A stretch of DNA of 64,000 bases from assembly GCF_034653355.1 (NCBI RefSeq), contig NZ_JAYEER010000004.1:1-64000 (forward strand). The letters run 5' to 3'. The stretch comes from Nitrospirillum sp034653355 (GTDB taxonomy: Bacteria > Pseudomonadota > Alphaproteobacteria > Azospirillales > Azospirillaceae). The position numbers were made by a program, and so were the translations under genes. This document shows, piece by piece, positions 40,380 through 50,139 of this stretch. A model generated the notes under the pieces. That model was not told where the DNA came from and did no database searches. It was given only the letters and a program-made list of their open reading frames with translations. Every line of letters begins with the position of its first letter. The first letter of the stretch is position 1.

Positions 40380-42485
40380 TTACAGCCCCTTGCCGAAGGC
40401 CCGCAGCAGGAAGGCCTGGGTCAGGGCCACCTCCTTCAGCTTGTCGAAGCGGCCGGCGGCACCGGCATGGCCGGCCCCCATCTCGGTGCGCGACAGCAGA
40501 ACATGGTCGTCGGTCTTGAGCGTGCGCAGCTTGGCCGCCCACTTGGCCGGTTCCCAGTAGGTGACGCGTGGGTCGCTCAGGCCCGCGGTGATCAGCAGGT
40601 GGGGGTAGGCCTTGGCGATCACGTTGTCATAGGGGCTATAGGACTTCAGCCGCTGATAGACCTCGGGATCGTTGGGGTTGCCCCACTCGTCGTATTCGAT
40701 GACCGTCAGGGGCAGGCTGTCGTCCAGCATGGTGTTGACCACGTCGACGAAGGGCACCTGGGCCACGATGGCCCGGAACAGGCCCTCGGGCGCCATGTTG
40801 GCCACGGCGCCCATCAGCAGGCCGCCGGCGCTGCCCCCCTCGGCCGAGATGTTGCCGGCCTTGGCGTAGCCTCGGGATCCCAGGAACAAGGCGGCGTCGA
40901 TGAAGTCGGTGAAGCTGTTGATCTTCTTCTCCAGCTTGCCGTCCTCGTACCAGCCGCGGCCCAGCTCATCGCCGCCGCGGATGTGGGCGATGGCGAAGGC
41001 GAAGCCCCGATCCAGCAGGCCCAGGCGGTTGGCGGAGAAATAGGGATCGATGCCGTTGCCGTAGGCGCCATACGCGTAGAGGTGCAGGGCGCCCGAACCG
41101 TCCTTGGGAAAGTCGCGGCGGTGGACGATGGAGACGGGGATCAGCGTGCCGTCGCGCGCGGGGGCCAGCAGGCGGGCGCTGACATACTGGTCGGCGTCAT
41201 AGCCGCTGGGGATTTCCTGGACCTTGCGAATGGCCAGGGTGCGGTCGTTCAGATCGTAGTCGTAGACAGTGGGCGGCGTCACCAGCGACTGGTAGCGCAA
41301 GCGCAGCAGGCCGCCGTCATAGTCGAAGTTGGCGCCGGGGCCGACCTCGAACGCCGCGTCGGGGAAGGCGATGTCGTGGGCACCGCCTTTCTTATCCAGC
41401 ACCCGCACCACCTGGGCGCCGTCCACCCGGGCGTAAACCACCAGCCAGTCGCGGAAGGCCATGTGACCGGTGAGGTAGGTGCGGTCGGCCGGGGCGATGA
41501 CCTCCACCCAGTTGGCTTCGGCGGTATCGGCCAGGGGGACCTTGACCAGGCGGAAGTTGCGGTGGATGTCGTTGGTGAGGATCCAGGCGACATCCCCCTG
41601 GTCTTCAACATTGTACTCGTGCCCCTGGCGGCGGGGCAGGACCAGGCGGGGCTCGCCCTCCGGATGGGCGGCGTCCAGCAGCCGCACCTCGGTCGACACG
41701 TTGTTGTGGGCGACGATCCGGAGGAAGCGGCCGGACAGGGTCAGGTCCAGGCTGACCATCCAGGCGGGGTCGGCCTCCTCATAGACCAGCACATCCTCGG
41801 TCAGAGCCGTGCCCAGGCGGTGGCGCCACACGGTCTTGGGGCGCTGGAACTCATCCTGGCGGACATAGAACAGGTACCGGCCGTCGGCCGCCCAGGCGAC
41901 GCCCGGGGTGGCGTCGGCCGCGCCCTCCAGCACGGTGGCGCCAGTGGATAGGTCCTTCACCCGCACGCCATAGCGCTCGGAACCGTCGGTGTCGGCGGTG
42001 TAGGCCAGGTAGCGGCCGTCGCGCGTCGTCTCGAAATCCGCGACGCGCATGAAGTCATGCTCGGTGGCCAGGACGTTCACGTCCAGCACCACCTCTTCCC
42101 CTGAACTGTCAGTGGGCGACGTGCCGGCGGCCCAGCGCACGAACACGGGGTAGTTCTGCCCGGCGGCGAAGCGCGACTGGTAGAAATGGCCGTCGCGGCG
42201 ATAGGGGACGCCGGTGTCGTCCTCCTTGATGCGGGCGCGCAGCTCGGCCGTCAGCGCCGGGCGCAGGTCACCCTCCCCGCCCAGCACCTGCTCGATGTAG
42301 CCGTTCTCGGCTTCCAGGTGGGACAGGATGTCGGGATCCTTGACCTCGGGGAAGGCCGGGTCGCGCAACCAATCGTAGGGGTCGATACGGACCTCGCCGT
42401 GCGCCGTCTTTTCAACCGGCCAGACCCGGGCGGCGGGCGGTTTGGCGAAGGCGGACTGGCGGAAAGGCACGTCGGAGGCGGGCAT
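40380..42485 (-). CDS. ptrB: Oligopeptidase B (S9 prolyl oligopeptidase family)
   Basis: A 701-residue cytosolic serine peptidase that cuts short peptides, usually after basic residues. The N-terminal beta-propeller (about 80-410) contains the long open repeat region with DTGVPYRRDGHFYQSRF at its start. The C-terminal alpha/beta-hydrolase domain has the nucleophile in GGSAGG (about Ser552), an Asp in GLSDPRVTYWEP and a His in GAGHAGAAG. The EGGSAGGLLMG pattern and the acidic patch GGDELGRGWY are typical of oligopeptidase B. The frame is open to 42830; the ATG at 42485 gives the family start (HGEVRIDPYDWLRDP follows). Confidence 0.93.
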   Translation of the reverse strand: MPASDVPFRQSAFAKPPAARVWPVEKTAHGEVRIDPYDWLRDPAFPEVKDPDILSHLEAENGYIEQVLGGEGDLRPALTAELRARIKEDDTGVPYRRDGHFYQSRFAAGQNYPVFVRWAAGTSPTDSSGEEVVLDVNVLATEHDFMRVADFETTRDGRYLAYTADTDGSERYGVRVKDLSTGATVLEGAADATPGVAWAADGRYLFYVRQDEFQRPKTVWRHRLGTALTEDVLVYEEADPAWMVSLDLTLSGRFLRIVAHNNVSTEVRLLDAAHPEGEPRLVLPRRQGHEYNVEDQGDVAWILTNDIHRNFRLVKVPLADTAEANWVEVIAPADRTYLTGHMAFRDWLVVYARVDGAQVVRVLDKKGGAHDIAFPDAAFEVGPGANFDYDGGLLRLRYQSLVTPPTVYDYDLNDRTLAIRKVQEIPSGYDADQYVSARLLAPARDGTLIPVSIVHRRDFPKDGSGALHLYAYGAYGNGIDPYFSANRLGLLDRGFAFAIAHIRGGDELGRGWYEDGKLEKKINSFTDFIDAALFLGSRGYAKAGNISAEGGSAGGLLMGAVANMAPEGLFRAIVAQVPFVDVVNTMLDDSLPLTVIEYDEWGNPNDPEVYQRLKSYSPYDNVIAKAYPHLLITAGLSDPRVTYWEPAKWAAKLRTLKTDDHVLLSRTEMGAGHAGAAGRFDKLKEVALTQAFLLRAFGKGL

Positions 42486-42744
42486 GGGGCGGATACACCA
42501 ATGGTTGCGCCGCCGGGGTCGCAGCGGCGGGCGACGAAAATGGATCGCAACGATATGGCTGGGGCCGTGTAACCGGCAAGCGGGGGCAAACGGGGGGGAG
42601 CCATGTGCCCGGCATGGCCGCCGCCGGGGAACCGGCCCCGTTCCGGACCGGAACCAGCCATGCCGCCCCGGCACTGGCGGCGGCGAACGGCCCAAGGTAT
42701 TCCGGGGGGCATCACCACGCCCGCCGCAGCATGAAGGCACGGAC

Positions 42745-43398
42745 ATGCCGTTTCCCCACGCCATCCAGGCCGCGATCTTCGACATGGATGGCCTGTTGAT
42801 CGACAGCGAACGCCCCTTGCGCGGCGCCATGATGGCCGCCGCCGTGACGCTGGACCGCCCCCTGACCGAGCTGTTCTACGGCACGTTGATCGGCCGGCCC
42901 TATCCGGCGGTGCGCCAGATGCTGGTGGACCATTTCGGCGGCGAGGCCGTGTTCGAACGCTTCACCGAGCTGTACCGCGGCGCCATCCAGGCCCATTTCG
43001 ACGCCGGCATCGCCCTGATGGCCGGGGTGGTGGAATTGCTGAACCATCTGGACGCGGCCGGCATCCCCATGGCGGTGGCCACCAGCACCCAGCGGGAGCG
43101 CGCGCTGCACCATCTGGCCCAGGCGGGCATCGCCCACCGCTTCCGCGCCATCATCGGCGGCGACGACGTCAGTCAGGGCAAGCCGCATCCGGAGCCCTAT
43201 CTGAAAGCCGCCGCCGCCCTGGGCGTCGATCCCCGACACTGCATCGCGCTGGAGGATAGCCACAACGGCATCCGCGCCGCGCACGCCGCCGGCATGATGG
43301 CGGTGATGGTGCCCGATCTGCTGGCCCCCACGGCCGAGATCGAAGCCCTGTGCCGCGTGGCCGCCGACCTGCACGAGGTCCGCCGCTGGGTGGCCTGA
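42745..43398 (+). CDS. HAD-family hydrolase, beta-phosphoglucomutase-like
   Basis: A 217-residue HAD-superfamily phosphatase or mutase of subfamily I. Motif I is DMDGLLIDSE (Asp13 nucleophile, Asp15 acid/base). A helical cap domain spans about 20-90. Motif II is ATSTQRERA, motif III is the Lys in SQGKPHPEPYL, and motif IV is LEDSHNGIRAA. The closest types by motif are phosphoglycolate phosphatase and beta-phosphoglucomutase; the substrate cannot be told. The start at 42745 is the first ATG before motif I. It is divergent from ptrB. A family 2 hairpin follows its stop. Confidence 0.9.
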   Translation: MPFPHAIQAAIFDMDGLLIDSERPLRGAMMAAAVTLDRPLTELFYGTLIGRPYPAVRQMLVDHFGGEAVFERFTELYRGAIQAHFDAGIALMAGVVELLNHLDAAGIPMAVATSTQRERALHHLAQAGIAHRFRAIIGGDDVSQGKPHPEPYLKAAAALGVDPRHCIALEDSHNGIRAAHAAGMMAVMVPDLLAPTAEIEALCRVAADLHEVRRWVA

Positions 43399-43406
43399 TC
43401 TTCCAA

Positions 43407-43438
43407 GGCCCCTGATCGTGACCGATCAAGGCCCCTCG
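43407..43438 (+). repeat. 3'-end hairpin repeat, family 2, copy 2
   Basis: GGCCCCTGATCGTGACCGATCAAGGCCCCTCG shares the core TGATCGTGACCGRTCA and the trailing CCCCTCG with the copy at 970-1004. It begins 8 nt after the HAD-gene stop, in sense orientation. Confidence 0.6.
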
Positions 43439-43568
43439 CGTTCCAACGCGCCACCGCTTCCCGGAAAGCTTCGGCGACCGCAATTTTCATGCAAACAGGG
43501 GCGCGGCCTTGTCGCTGCGCTCCGGGTGCGATAGAGCGGATGGCTCTTGTTTTTGAGCCTGTGATCCC

Positions 43569-44105
43569 ATGAACACGACCCCCGATCTCGATGACGACGA
43601 TGATGACGACCTGCCGCCCCTGCCGGCGGGCGCCAAGAACTACATGACGCCGGAAGGCTTCAACCGCATGCGGGACGAACGCCACCAGCTGCTGCGGGTG
43701 GAACGGCCCAAGGTGGTGGAGGTGGTGTCCTGGGCCGCCGGCAACGGCGACAGGTCGGAAAACGGTGACTACCTCTACGGCAAGAAGCGCCTGCGTGAGA
43801 TCGACCGGCGCATCCGCTTCCTGACCAAGCGCATCGAAAGCGCCGAGGTGGTCGACCCGCAGCTGCAGAAGAACCGGTCCCAGGTCTTCTTCGGCGCCAC
43901 CGTCACCTATGCCGATGAGGACGATGGCCGCATGACCGTCACCATCGTGGGCCGGGACGAGGTGGACATGGACCGCCACCGCATCAGCTGGGTGTCGCCG
44001 GTGGCGCGCGCGCTGATGAAGGCGCGCGTGGGCGACGTCGTCACCGTGCGCACGCCCAAGGGGCCGGAAGAGGTGGAGATCCTGGACATCCGCTACCCCG
44101 ACTGA
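43569..44105 (+). CDS. greB: Transcript cleavage factor GreB
   Basis: A 178-residue transcription elongation factor. It enters the RNA polymerase secondary channel and stimulates cleavage of backtracked RNA. The N-terminal coiled-coil (about 25-95) bears the acidic tip with SENGDYLYGKKRLREIDRR, typical of GreB, and the C-terminal domain includes VGRDEVDMDRHRISWVSPVARALMKA. It has an unusual acidic leader (NTTPDLDDDDDDDLPP) before the family start. A separate acidic protein is convergent downstream. Confidence 0.93.
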   Translation: MNTTPDLDDDDDDDLPPLPAGAKNYMTPEGFNRMRDERHQLLRVERPKVVEVVSWAAGNGDRSENGDYLYGKKRLREIDRRIRFLTKRIESAEVVDPQLQKNRSQVFFGATVTYADEDDGRMTVTIVGRDEVDMDRHRISWVSPVARALMKARVGDVVTVRTPKGPEEVEILDIRYPD

Positions 44106-44139
44106 GCTGGGGCTCAGCGCTGTTTCCGCGCCGCTGGTC

Positions 44140-44400
44140 TCACAGCTCCGGCCGCATGGCGGCCAGGGACCGCCGGGCGATGTCCTTCAGGGCGGCGCGC
44201 AGGCGTTCAATCTCCTGGGCCGCGGCCTCGTAATCCTCGATCAGGCCGCCAACCAGGGTGCCGGGGTCCCCGGCATGGTCGGGATAGCGGTCGCGGGCCC
44301 GTTCGGCGCGGCGGCGCAGCCGCTCCACGATGTCCTCGTTGACGGGCGGCGCCGGGCGGTGGCTGTCATCCTCCGGCGTCATGTCCTCGGCATCCGGCAT
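44140..44400 (-). CDS. Small acidic hypothetical protein
   Basis: An 86-residue protein with an acidic Pro-rich start (MPDAEDMTPEDDSHRPAPP) and a helical, coiled-coil-like remainder containing IVERLRRRAERARDRYP and LIEDYEAAAQEIERLRAAL. No family is recognised. It lies between greB and secA. The start codon is an ATG 50 nt after the secA stop on the same strand, so it could be transcribed with secA. Confidence 0.6.
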   Translation of the reverse strand: MPDAEDMTPEDDSHRPAPPVNEDIVERLRRRAERARDRYPDHAGDPGTLVGGLIEDYEAAAQEIERLRAALKDIARRSLAAMRPEL

Positions 44401-44449
44401 GGCCTCAGCCTTTCTTCCTCAACGTAAAAGCGGGTTGTCAGGTCCCCCC

Positions 44450-47206
44450 TTACGGGGCGCGGCCATGGCAATGCTTGTACTTCAGGCCGCTGCCGCAGGG
44501 GCAGGGGGAATTCCGGGGAGTGTTCATCCACGTGTCCGGATCCTGGCCGCCCACCTGTGTGGACTGCGGCATGTTCACGGCGCCGTAGCCTAGACCGGCG
44601 CTGGCGCGCGCCATGCCCGGGGGCAAGGGCTCGTCGGCTGGCGGCAGGCCAGCGGGTGGGAAAGCCGGGTCGACGCGGGTCTCCTGCATTTCCTGCGGGG
44701 GGAAATCGTTCGGATCCAGCGGCGGCTGGGCCACCTGCAGCTGCACCCGCATGAGTACCTGGGTCACCTGCTCGCGCAGGCTGTCCAGCAGTTCCTCGAA
44801 CAGGTTGAAGGCTTCGCGCTTGTATTCGTTCAGCGGGTCGCGCTGGCCGTAGGCGCGCAGGTTGATGCCCTGGCGCAGATGATCCAGCGACAGCAGGTGG
44901 TCCTTCCACGCCTGGTCCAGCAGTTGCAGCAGCAGGCTGCGCTCGATGGAGCGCATGATCTCCGGCCCATAGGCCGCTTCCTTGGCGGCATAGGCTTCCT
45001 CGGCGGCCTTGGTCAGGCGCTGCTCGATCTCAAGCTCGGCGATGCCTTCTTCCTTGCCCCATTCCTGCACCGGCACGTCCAGTGCCAGGACGCGCACCAC
45101 GTCCTCGTGCAGCTGGTCCATGTTCCATTGCTCGGCGTAGGAATTGGCCGGAATGGCCTTGGCCACCAGGGTGTTGATGGTGTCCTGGCGCATGTCCTCG
45201 ACGGTTTCCTTGATGTCGTCGACGGCCATGATCTCACGACGCTGCTCATAGACGACCTTGCGCTGGTCGTTCATGACGTTGTCGTACTTCAGCAGGTTCT
45301 TGCGGATTTCGAAGTTGTGGGCCTCAACCCGGCTCTGGGCTTTTTCCAGCGCCTTGTTGATCCAGCTGTGGATGATGGCCTCGCCTTCCTGCAGGCCCAG
45401 GCGCTGCAGCATGGTGTCCATGCGCTGGGACCCGAAGATGCGCATCAGGTCGTCTTCCAGCGACAGGAAGAACTTCGAGGCGCCGGGGTCGCCCTGGCGG
45501 CCCGAGCGGCCGCGCAACTGGTTGTCAATGCGCCGGCTCTCATGCCGCTCCGTGCCCACGACATAGAGGCCGCCGGCGGCCAACGCCACGTCCTTGGCGG
45601 CCACCACCTCCTCCTCGATCTGCTGGATGCGCCGCGCGCGCTCGGCCGGGTCGGTCACCTCCCCCAGCTCGTACTCGATGCGCATCTCGACGTTGCCGCC
45701 CAGTTTGATGTCGGTGCCGCGGCCCGCCATGTTGGTGGCGATGGTGACGGCGCCCGGGCGGCCGGCCTGGGAGACGATGTAGGCTTCCTGCTCGTGATAG
45801 CGGGCGTTCAGCACGTTGTGCGGGATGTCCTGCTTCTTCAGCAGGTCGGACAGCAGTTCCGACTTCTCGATGGAGATGGTGCCGACCAGGATGGGCTGCT
45901 GGCGCTCCTGGCACTCCTTCACCAGCTTGACGATGGCGTCGTACTTCTCGCGCGCCGTGCGGTAGACCTCGTCATCGTAGTCGATGCGCTGGACGGGCAG
46001 GTTGGTCGGCATGTCGACCACGTCCAGGTTATAGATCTCCGCGAATTCCGCCGCCTCGGTCATGGCCGTGCCGGTCATACCGGCCAGCTTGGGGTACAGG
46101 CGGAAATAGTTCTGGAAGGTGATGGACGCCAGCGTCTGGTTCTCGCGCTGGATGGTCACATGCTCCTTCGCCTCCAGGGCCTGGTGCAGTCCTTCGGAAT
46201 AGCGGCGGCCGTCCATCATGCGGCCCGTGAACTCGTCGATGATGACGACCTTGTCATCCTTGACGATGTAGTCCACGTCGCGGGTGAACAGCTTGTGGGC
46301 GCGCAGCGCCTGGTTCACATGGTGGACCAGGGTGATGTTGTGGATGTCGTACAGGTCGCCCTGTTTCAGCAGGTCCATCTCGGTCAGGATCTGGGCGACC
46401 TTCTCCGTGCCCTCTTCCGTCAGGTTGACGGACTTGGCCTTCTCATCCTTTTCATAGTCCGTGTCGGCTAGGCGCAGGATGACCGTGTCCACGGCGGCGT
46501 ACAGCTCGGACCCGTCGGTGGACGGGCCGGAAATGATCAGCGGCGTGCGCGCCTCGTCGATCAGCACGCTGTCCACCTCGTCGACCACGGCGAAGTTGAA
46601 GGGCCGCTGGACCATGTCGTCCAGGCGGAACTTCATGTTGTCGCGCAGATAGTCGAAGCCGAACTCGTTGTTGGTGCCATAGGTGATGTCGGCGGCGTAG
46701 GCGCGGCGGCGCTCGTCATCATCCAGGCCGTGGACGATGCAGTCGGTGGTCAGGCCCAGGAAGCCATAGATGCGGCTCATCCAGCCGCTGTCGCGCTTGG
46801 CCAGGTAGTCGTTCACGGTCACGACGTGCACGCCCTTGCCTTCCAGGGCGTTCAGGTACACCGCCAGGGTCGCCACCAGGGTCTTGCCTTCGCCGGTGCG
46901 CATCTCGGCGATGCGGCCGCGGTGCAGGACGATACCGCCCATCAGCTGCACGTCGAAATGGCGCTGGCCGATGGCGCGCTTGGCCGCCTCACGCACGGTG
47001 GCGAAGGCGTCGGGCAGGATGTCGTCCAGCGTCTCGCCCTTGGCCAGCCGGTCGCGCAGCCAGTCGGTGCGCATGCGCAGCTCGTCGTCGGACAGCGATA
47101 CCAGCTTCGGCTCCAGCGCGTTGATGGCGTCGACGTCCTTCCGCAAGCTTTTGACAACGCGCTCGTTGGCGCTGCCGAACAGTTTGCGGGCGATGGAACC
47201 GAACAT
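44450..47206 (-). CDS. secA: Preprotein translocase ATPase SecA
   Basis: A 918-residue motor that drives preproteins through SecYEG. Walker A is in EMRTGEGKTL (residues 101-110) and Walker B is DEVDSVLIDEARTP near 207. The preprotein crosslinking domain and the helical scaffold follow. The second nucleotide domain has TNMAGRGTDIKLGG and ESRRIDNQLRGRSGRQGDPG. The C-terminal zinc tail is complete, CPCGSGLKYKHCH, with Cys902, Cys904, Cys913 and His914, so it can bind SecB. The frame is open to 47443; the ATG at 47206 (MFGSIARKLFGSANER) is the family start. It is divergent from a periplasmic PpiC-type chaperone gene. Confidence 0.98.
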   Translation of the reverse strand: MFGSIARKLFGSANERVVKSLRKDVDAINALEPKLVSLSDDELRMRTDWLRDRLAKGETLDDILPDAFATVREAAKRAIGQRHFDVQLMGGIVLHRGRIAEMRTGEGKTLVATLAVYLNALEGKGVHVVTVNDYLAKRDSGWMSRIYGFLGLTTDCIVHGLDDDERRRAYAADITYGTNNEFGFDYLRDNMKFRLDDMVQRPFNFAVVDEVDSVLIDEARTPLIISGPSTDGSELYAAVDTVILRLADTDYEKDEKAKSVNLTEEGTEKVAQILTEMDLLKQGDLYDIHNITLVHHVNQALRAHKLFTRDVDYIVKDDKVVIIDEFTGRMMDGRRYSEGLHQALEAKEHVTIQRENQTLASITFQNYFRLYPKLAGMTGTAMTEAAEFAEIYNLDVVDMPTNLPVQRIDYDDEVYRTAREKYDAIVKLVKECQERQQPILVGTISIEKSELLSDLLKKQDIPHNVLNARYHEQEAYIVSQAGRPGAVTIATNMAGRGTDIKLGGNVEMRIEYELGEVTDPAERARRIQQIEEEVVAAKDVALAAGGLYVVGTERHESRRIDNQLRGRSGRQGDPGASKFFLSLEDDLMRIFGSQRMDTMLQRLGLQEGEAIIHSWINKALEKAQSRVEAHNFEIRKNLLKYDNVMNDQRKVVYEQRREIMAVDDIKETVEDMRQDTINTLVAKAIPANSYAEQWNMDQLHEDVVRVLALDVPVQEWGKEEGIAELEIEQRLTKAAEEAYAAKEAAYGPEIMRSIERSLLLQLLDQAWKDHLLSLDHLRQGINLRAYGQRDPLNEYKREAFNLFEELLDSLREQVTQVLMRVQLQVAQPPLDPNDFPPQEMQETRVDPAFPPAGLPPADEPLPPGMARASAGLGYGAVNMPQSTQVGGQDPDTWMNTPRNSPCPCGSGLKYKHCHGRAP

Positions 47207-47707
47207 GAAAACCTCGAAAAGAGACGAACACGGGAAGCCGGCCGGATGATCCAGCCCGGCCGCGCGGGACCATGGGGGCCTCTTGGGATGAAGGCCCCCC
47301 ATGCGCCTTGTGAGATAAGGTGGCAGGGCCCGGCGGTCAATGAAGCCCCGCCGTTTCCGGTACCGCGATACCGGTCCCACCTGCCGCGTCAAATCCCCCA
47401 CACACGCGGGGCTGGACCATAGCATGATCCGCCTGCTTTCCAACCGCTTTGATGCCCAAGGGAACGCGGTATCCCGGAACCGTCGACGGGCAAGGCGCCC
47501 GGCCTGTGTTTCGGGGGGCGGGGTGCGGCATCAGGACACGTTCAGGGTGGGTATCCGGCGCTGTCCCACCTTGCGATGGGGGCGCCCCCCGTGTTTTATG
47601 GCGCGACAGCCGAAGAAGGGCCCGGCAGTGCTACGGCGTGGCCGTCCCTGGTCCCTAGCGTCGCGCCGTTTTTTGATGCAGCCCCAGTCCTCGAGGAATT
47701 CAGCTCC
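47207..47707. other. Divergent regulatory region between secA and the PpiC-type gene
   Basis: 501 bases. It contains an inverted repeat CCGGTA-N6-TACCGG (47357-47374) and a related GCGGTATCCCGG-like stretch near 47467. No frame has a good ribosome-binding site or family resemblance. No SecM-like leader peptide was recognised. Confidence 0.45.
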
Positions 47708-48655
47708 ATGTATGTGAAGATGTTGCGTGCCGCGCTGCTGACCGCGGCTTTCGGGTCCCTGGCCGGCACCGCCCTGGCCGCTGACACCCCGGCCAAGGCT
47801 GCCGCCCCCGCCGCCGCGCCGGCCGCCGGTTCCCCGGCCGCCGCCACGGACGACCCGGTGGTGGCCCGCGTCAACGGCAAGGAAATCCACCGGTCGGAAG
47901 TGCTGGCCGAATACAGCCAGCTGCCGGCCCAGACCCAGCAGCAAATTCACCTGAACGAAGCCTACCCGCGCGTTCTGGAGAACCTGGTGACCGCCCGCCT
48001 GCTGGCGGACGCCGGTTACAAGGACAAGCTGCAGGACAGCAAGGAGGTGAAGACCGAGCTGAAGCACGCCGAAGAGCGTTTCGTGCAGCAGGCCTACATC
48101 CGCAAGCAGGTCGACGCCCGCATGAACGAGGCGCTGCTGAAGAAGAAGTACGATGAGATGGTGAAGGCCATGCCGGCCGAGGACGAGGTCCGCGCCCGGC
48201 ACATCCTGGTGAAGACCAAGGAAGAGGCCGACGCGCTGATCAAGCAGATCCAGGGCGGCGCCGACTTCGCCAAGCTGGCGTCGGAGCAGCAGATCGACAA
48301 GAACTCCGCCGCTTCGGCCGGTGACCTGGGCTACTTCACGAAGGGCGACATGGTCGCCCCCTTCGCCGACGCCGCCTTCGCCATGAAGCCGGGCGAGGTC
48401 AGCAAGACCCCGGTGAAGACCGACTTCGGTTGGCACGTGATCAAGGTCGAGGACCGCCGCAAGCGCCAGGCCCCGCCGTTCGAGCAGGTGAAGGGCCAGG
48501 TCGCCCAGGCCGAAGCCCAGGATCTGGCCGCCCAGGTGGTGGAAGATCTGCGCAAGGGCGCCAAGGTCGAGGCCTTCGACATCACCGGCAAGCAGGCCAT
48601 CTCCCTGACCCCGCCGCCGGCCGCCGCCAAGCCGGCCGCCCCCGCCAAGCAGTAA
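47708..48655 (+). CDS. Periplasmic PpiC-type peptidyl-prolyl isomerase
   Basis: A 315-residue parvulin-type foldase. The signal peptide (about residues 1-22, MLRAALLTAAFGSLAGTALA after MYVK) is followed by an Ala/Pro-rich linker (about 25-52). A SurA-like N-terminal chaperone domain (about 53-150) follows. The PpiC domain spans about 155-260, with VRARHILVKTKEEAD, GGDLGYFTKGDMV-like sequence and FGWHVIKVEDRR. The tail ends in an Ala/Pro-rich stretch. It likely helps fold outer-membrane and periplasmic proteins. ATG 47708 or 47720 may be used. It is divergent from secA, its functional upstream partner in export, and a terminator follows. Confidence 0.9.
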   Translation: MYVKMLRAALLTAAFGSLAGTALAADTPAKAAAPAAAPAAGSPAAATDDPVVARVNGKEIHRSEVLAEYSQLPAQTQQQIHLNEAYPRVLENLVTARLLADAGYKDKLQDSKEVKTELKHAEERFVQQAYIRKQVDARMNEALLKKKYDEMVKAMPAEDEVRARHILVKTKEEADALIKQIQGGADFAKLASEQQIDKNSAASAGDLGYFTKGDMVAPFADAAFAMKPGEVSKTPVKTDFGWHVIKVEDRRKRQAPPFEQVKGQVAQAEAQDLAAQVVEDLRKGAKVEAFDITGKQAISLTPPPAAAKPAAPAKQ

Positions 48656-48707
48656 GGCGGGCGGGAAGGCGTGGGATGATCAGCCTTCCCACGCCGCCAA
48701 GCTAGCG

Positions 48708-48747
48708 AAGGGCGCAAGCATCGCCGATGGCGGGCTTGCGCCCTTTT
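48708..48747. terminator. Rho-independent terminator
   Basis: A stem AAGGGCGCAAGC/GCTTGCGCCCTT with T-run, about 53 nt after the PpiC-type gene stop. A second inverted repeat GGCGTGGGA/TCCCACGCC lies just upstream. Confidence 0.9.
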
Positions 48748-48888
48748 GCTGTTCGCGTTCCGCTCAAGCGCGGGAAGTCCGTTTTCGATTTTATTCGTCA
48801 CGGATTTCGGCCTATTTTCTGCGCCGTTTGCCTGGGCTTCTCCCGGGCCTCCCCATCCGAACCGTCCGCCTTCAACGGAGCGATCCCC

Positions 48889-50121
48889 ATGGCCCTCAAG
48901 GTCTCCCCCCTGGCGCCCGACGCTTTCCCCACCCTGTCCCCCGTGGCCGGCGTCCGCCTGGCGGCGTACAACTGCGGCATCCGCTACAAGGGCCGGGATG
49001 ACCTGATGGTGGCCGAGCTGGCCCCCGGCACCACCGTGGCCGGCGTACTGACCCGCTCGCTGACCGCCAGCGCGCCCGTGCACTGGTGCCGTCGTGGCCT
49101 GGCCGGGGGTAGCGCCCGCGCCCTGGTGGTGAACTCCGGCAATTCCAACGCCTTCACCGGTGCCGCCGGCGAGTCGCTGGTGTCCCAGACGGTGGCCACG
49201 GCGGCCCAATTGGTGGGCTGCAAGCCGGAGGAGGTCTTCGTCGCCTCCACCGGCGTCATCGGCCAGCCCCTGCCGGCCGACAAGATCGCCCAGCACCTGG
49301 GCGCCGCCTGGGCCCAGATGGACGCCGGCAACTGGGACGTGGCCGCCCGCGCCATCATGACCACCGACACCTTCCCCAAGGGGGCGGTGACCACCTGCGT
49401 CATCGATGGCAAGACGGTGACCCTCAACGGCTTCGCCAAGGGTAGCGGCATGATCGCCCCCGACATGGCGACCATGCTGGGCTTCCTGTTCACCGATGCC
49501 GCCATCACCGCCCCGGTGCTGCAGAAGCTGCTGTCGCGCGCCACCGACCGCAGCTTCAACTGCGTGACGGTGGACGGCGACACCTCCACCAGCGACACGG
49601 TGATCCTGGTGGCCACCGGCCAGGCCGGTAACGCCCCCATCACCGACGCGACCGATCCGCGCCTGCGGCCTTTCGCCAAGGCGCTGGACGCTGTCTGCCT
49701 GGACCTGGCCCAGCAGATCGTGCGCGATGGAGAGGGGGCTACCAAGTTCGTGACCTTGACCGTGACCGGTGCGGCCAGCAACCAAGCGGCCAAGCGCATC
49801 GCCCTGACCGTCGCCAACTCCCCCCTGGTGAAGACGGCCGTGGCGGGTGAGGACGCCAATTGGGGCCGCATCGTCGCCGCCGTGGGCCGCGCCGGTGAGA
49901 AGGCCGACCGCGACAAGCTGGTGATCAGCATCGGCGGCGTGCAGATCTGCGCCAACGGGATGGAGGTCCCGGGTTATGACGAGGCGCCGGTGGCCGCCCA
50001 CATGAAGGGGCAGGAGATCGACATCCAAGTCGACCTGGGCCTGGGCCGGGGCAAGGCCACGGTGTGGACCTGCGACCTGACCCACGGCTACATCGACATT
50101 AATGGGAGCTACCGCAGCTAA
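48889..50121 (+). CDS. argJ: Bifunctional glutamate N-acetyltransferase/ornithine acetyltransferase
   Basis: A 410-residue enzyme of the arginine cycle. It moves the acetyl group from N-acetylornithine to glutamate and can make N-acetylglutamate from acetyl-CoA. It self-cleaves at the ATM motif, with Thr195 in DMATMLGF becoming the nucleophile of the beta subunit. Other blocks are VVNSGNSNAFTG, STGVIGQPLP, TCVIDGKTVTLNGFAKGSGMI and VAGEDANWGRIVAAVGRAG. The ATG at 48889 (MALKVSPLAP) is the family start. mutT follows, a common alphaproteobacterial pair. A family 1 repeat lies between them. Confidence 0.96.
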   Translation: MALKVSPLAPDAFPTLSPVAGVRLAAYNCGIRYKGRDDLMVAELAPGTTVAGVLTRSLTASAPVHWCRRGLAGGSARALVVNSGNSNAFTGAAGESLVSQTVATAAQLVGCKPEEVFVASTGVIGQPLPADKIAQHLGAAWAQMDAGNWDVAARAIMTTDTFPKGAVTTCVIDGKTVTLNGFAKGSGMIAPDMATMLGFLFTDAAITAPVLQKLLSRATDRSFNCVTVDGDTSTSDTVILVATGQAGNAPITDATDPRLRPFAKALDAVCLDLAQQIVRDGEGATKFVTLTVTGAASNQAAKRIALTVANSPLVKTAVAGEDANWGRIVAAVGRAGEKADRDKLVISIGGVQICANGMEVPGYDEAPVAAHMKGQEIDIQVDLGLGRGKATVWTCDLTHGYIDINGSYRS

Positions 50122-50139
50122 GCTGCGGGAGTTTTTACT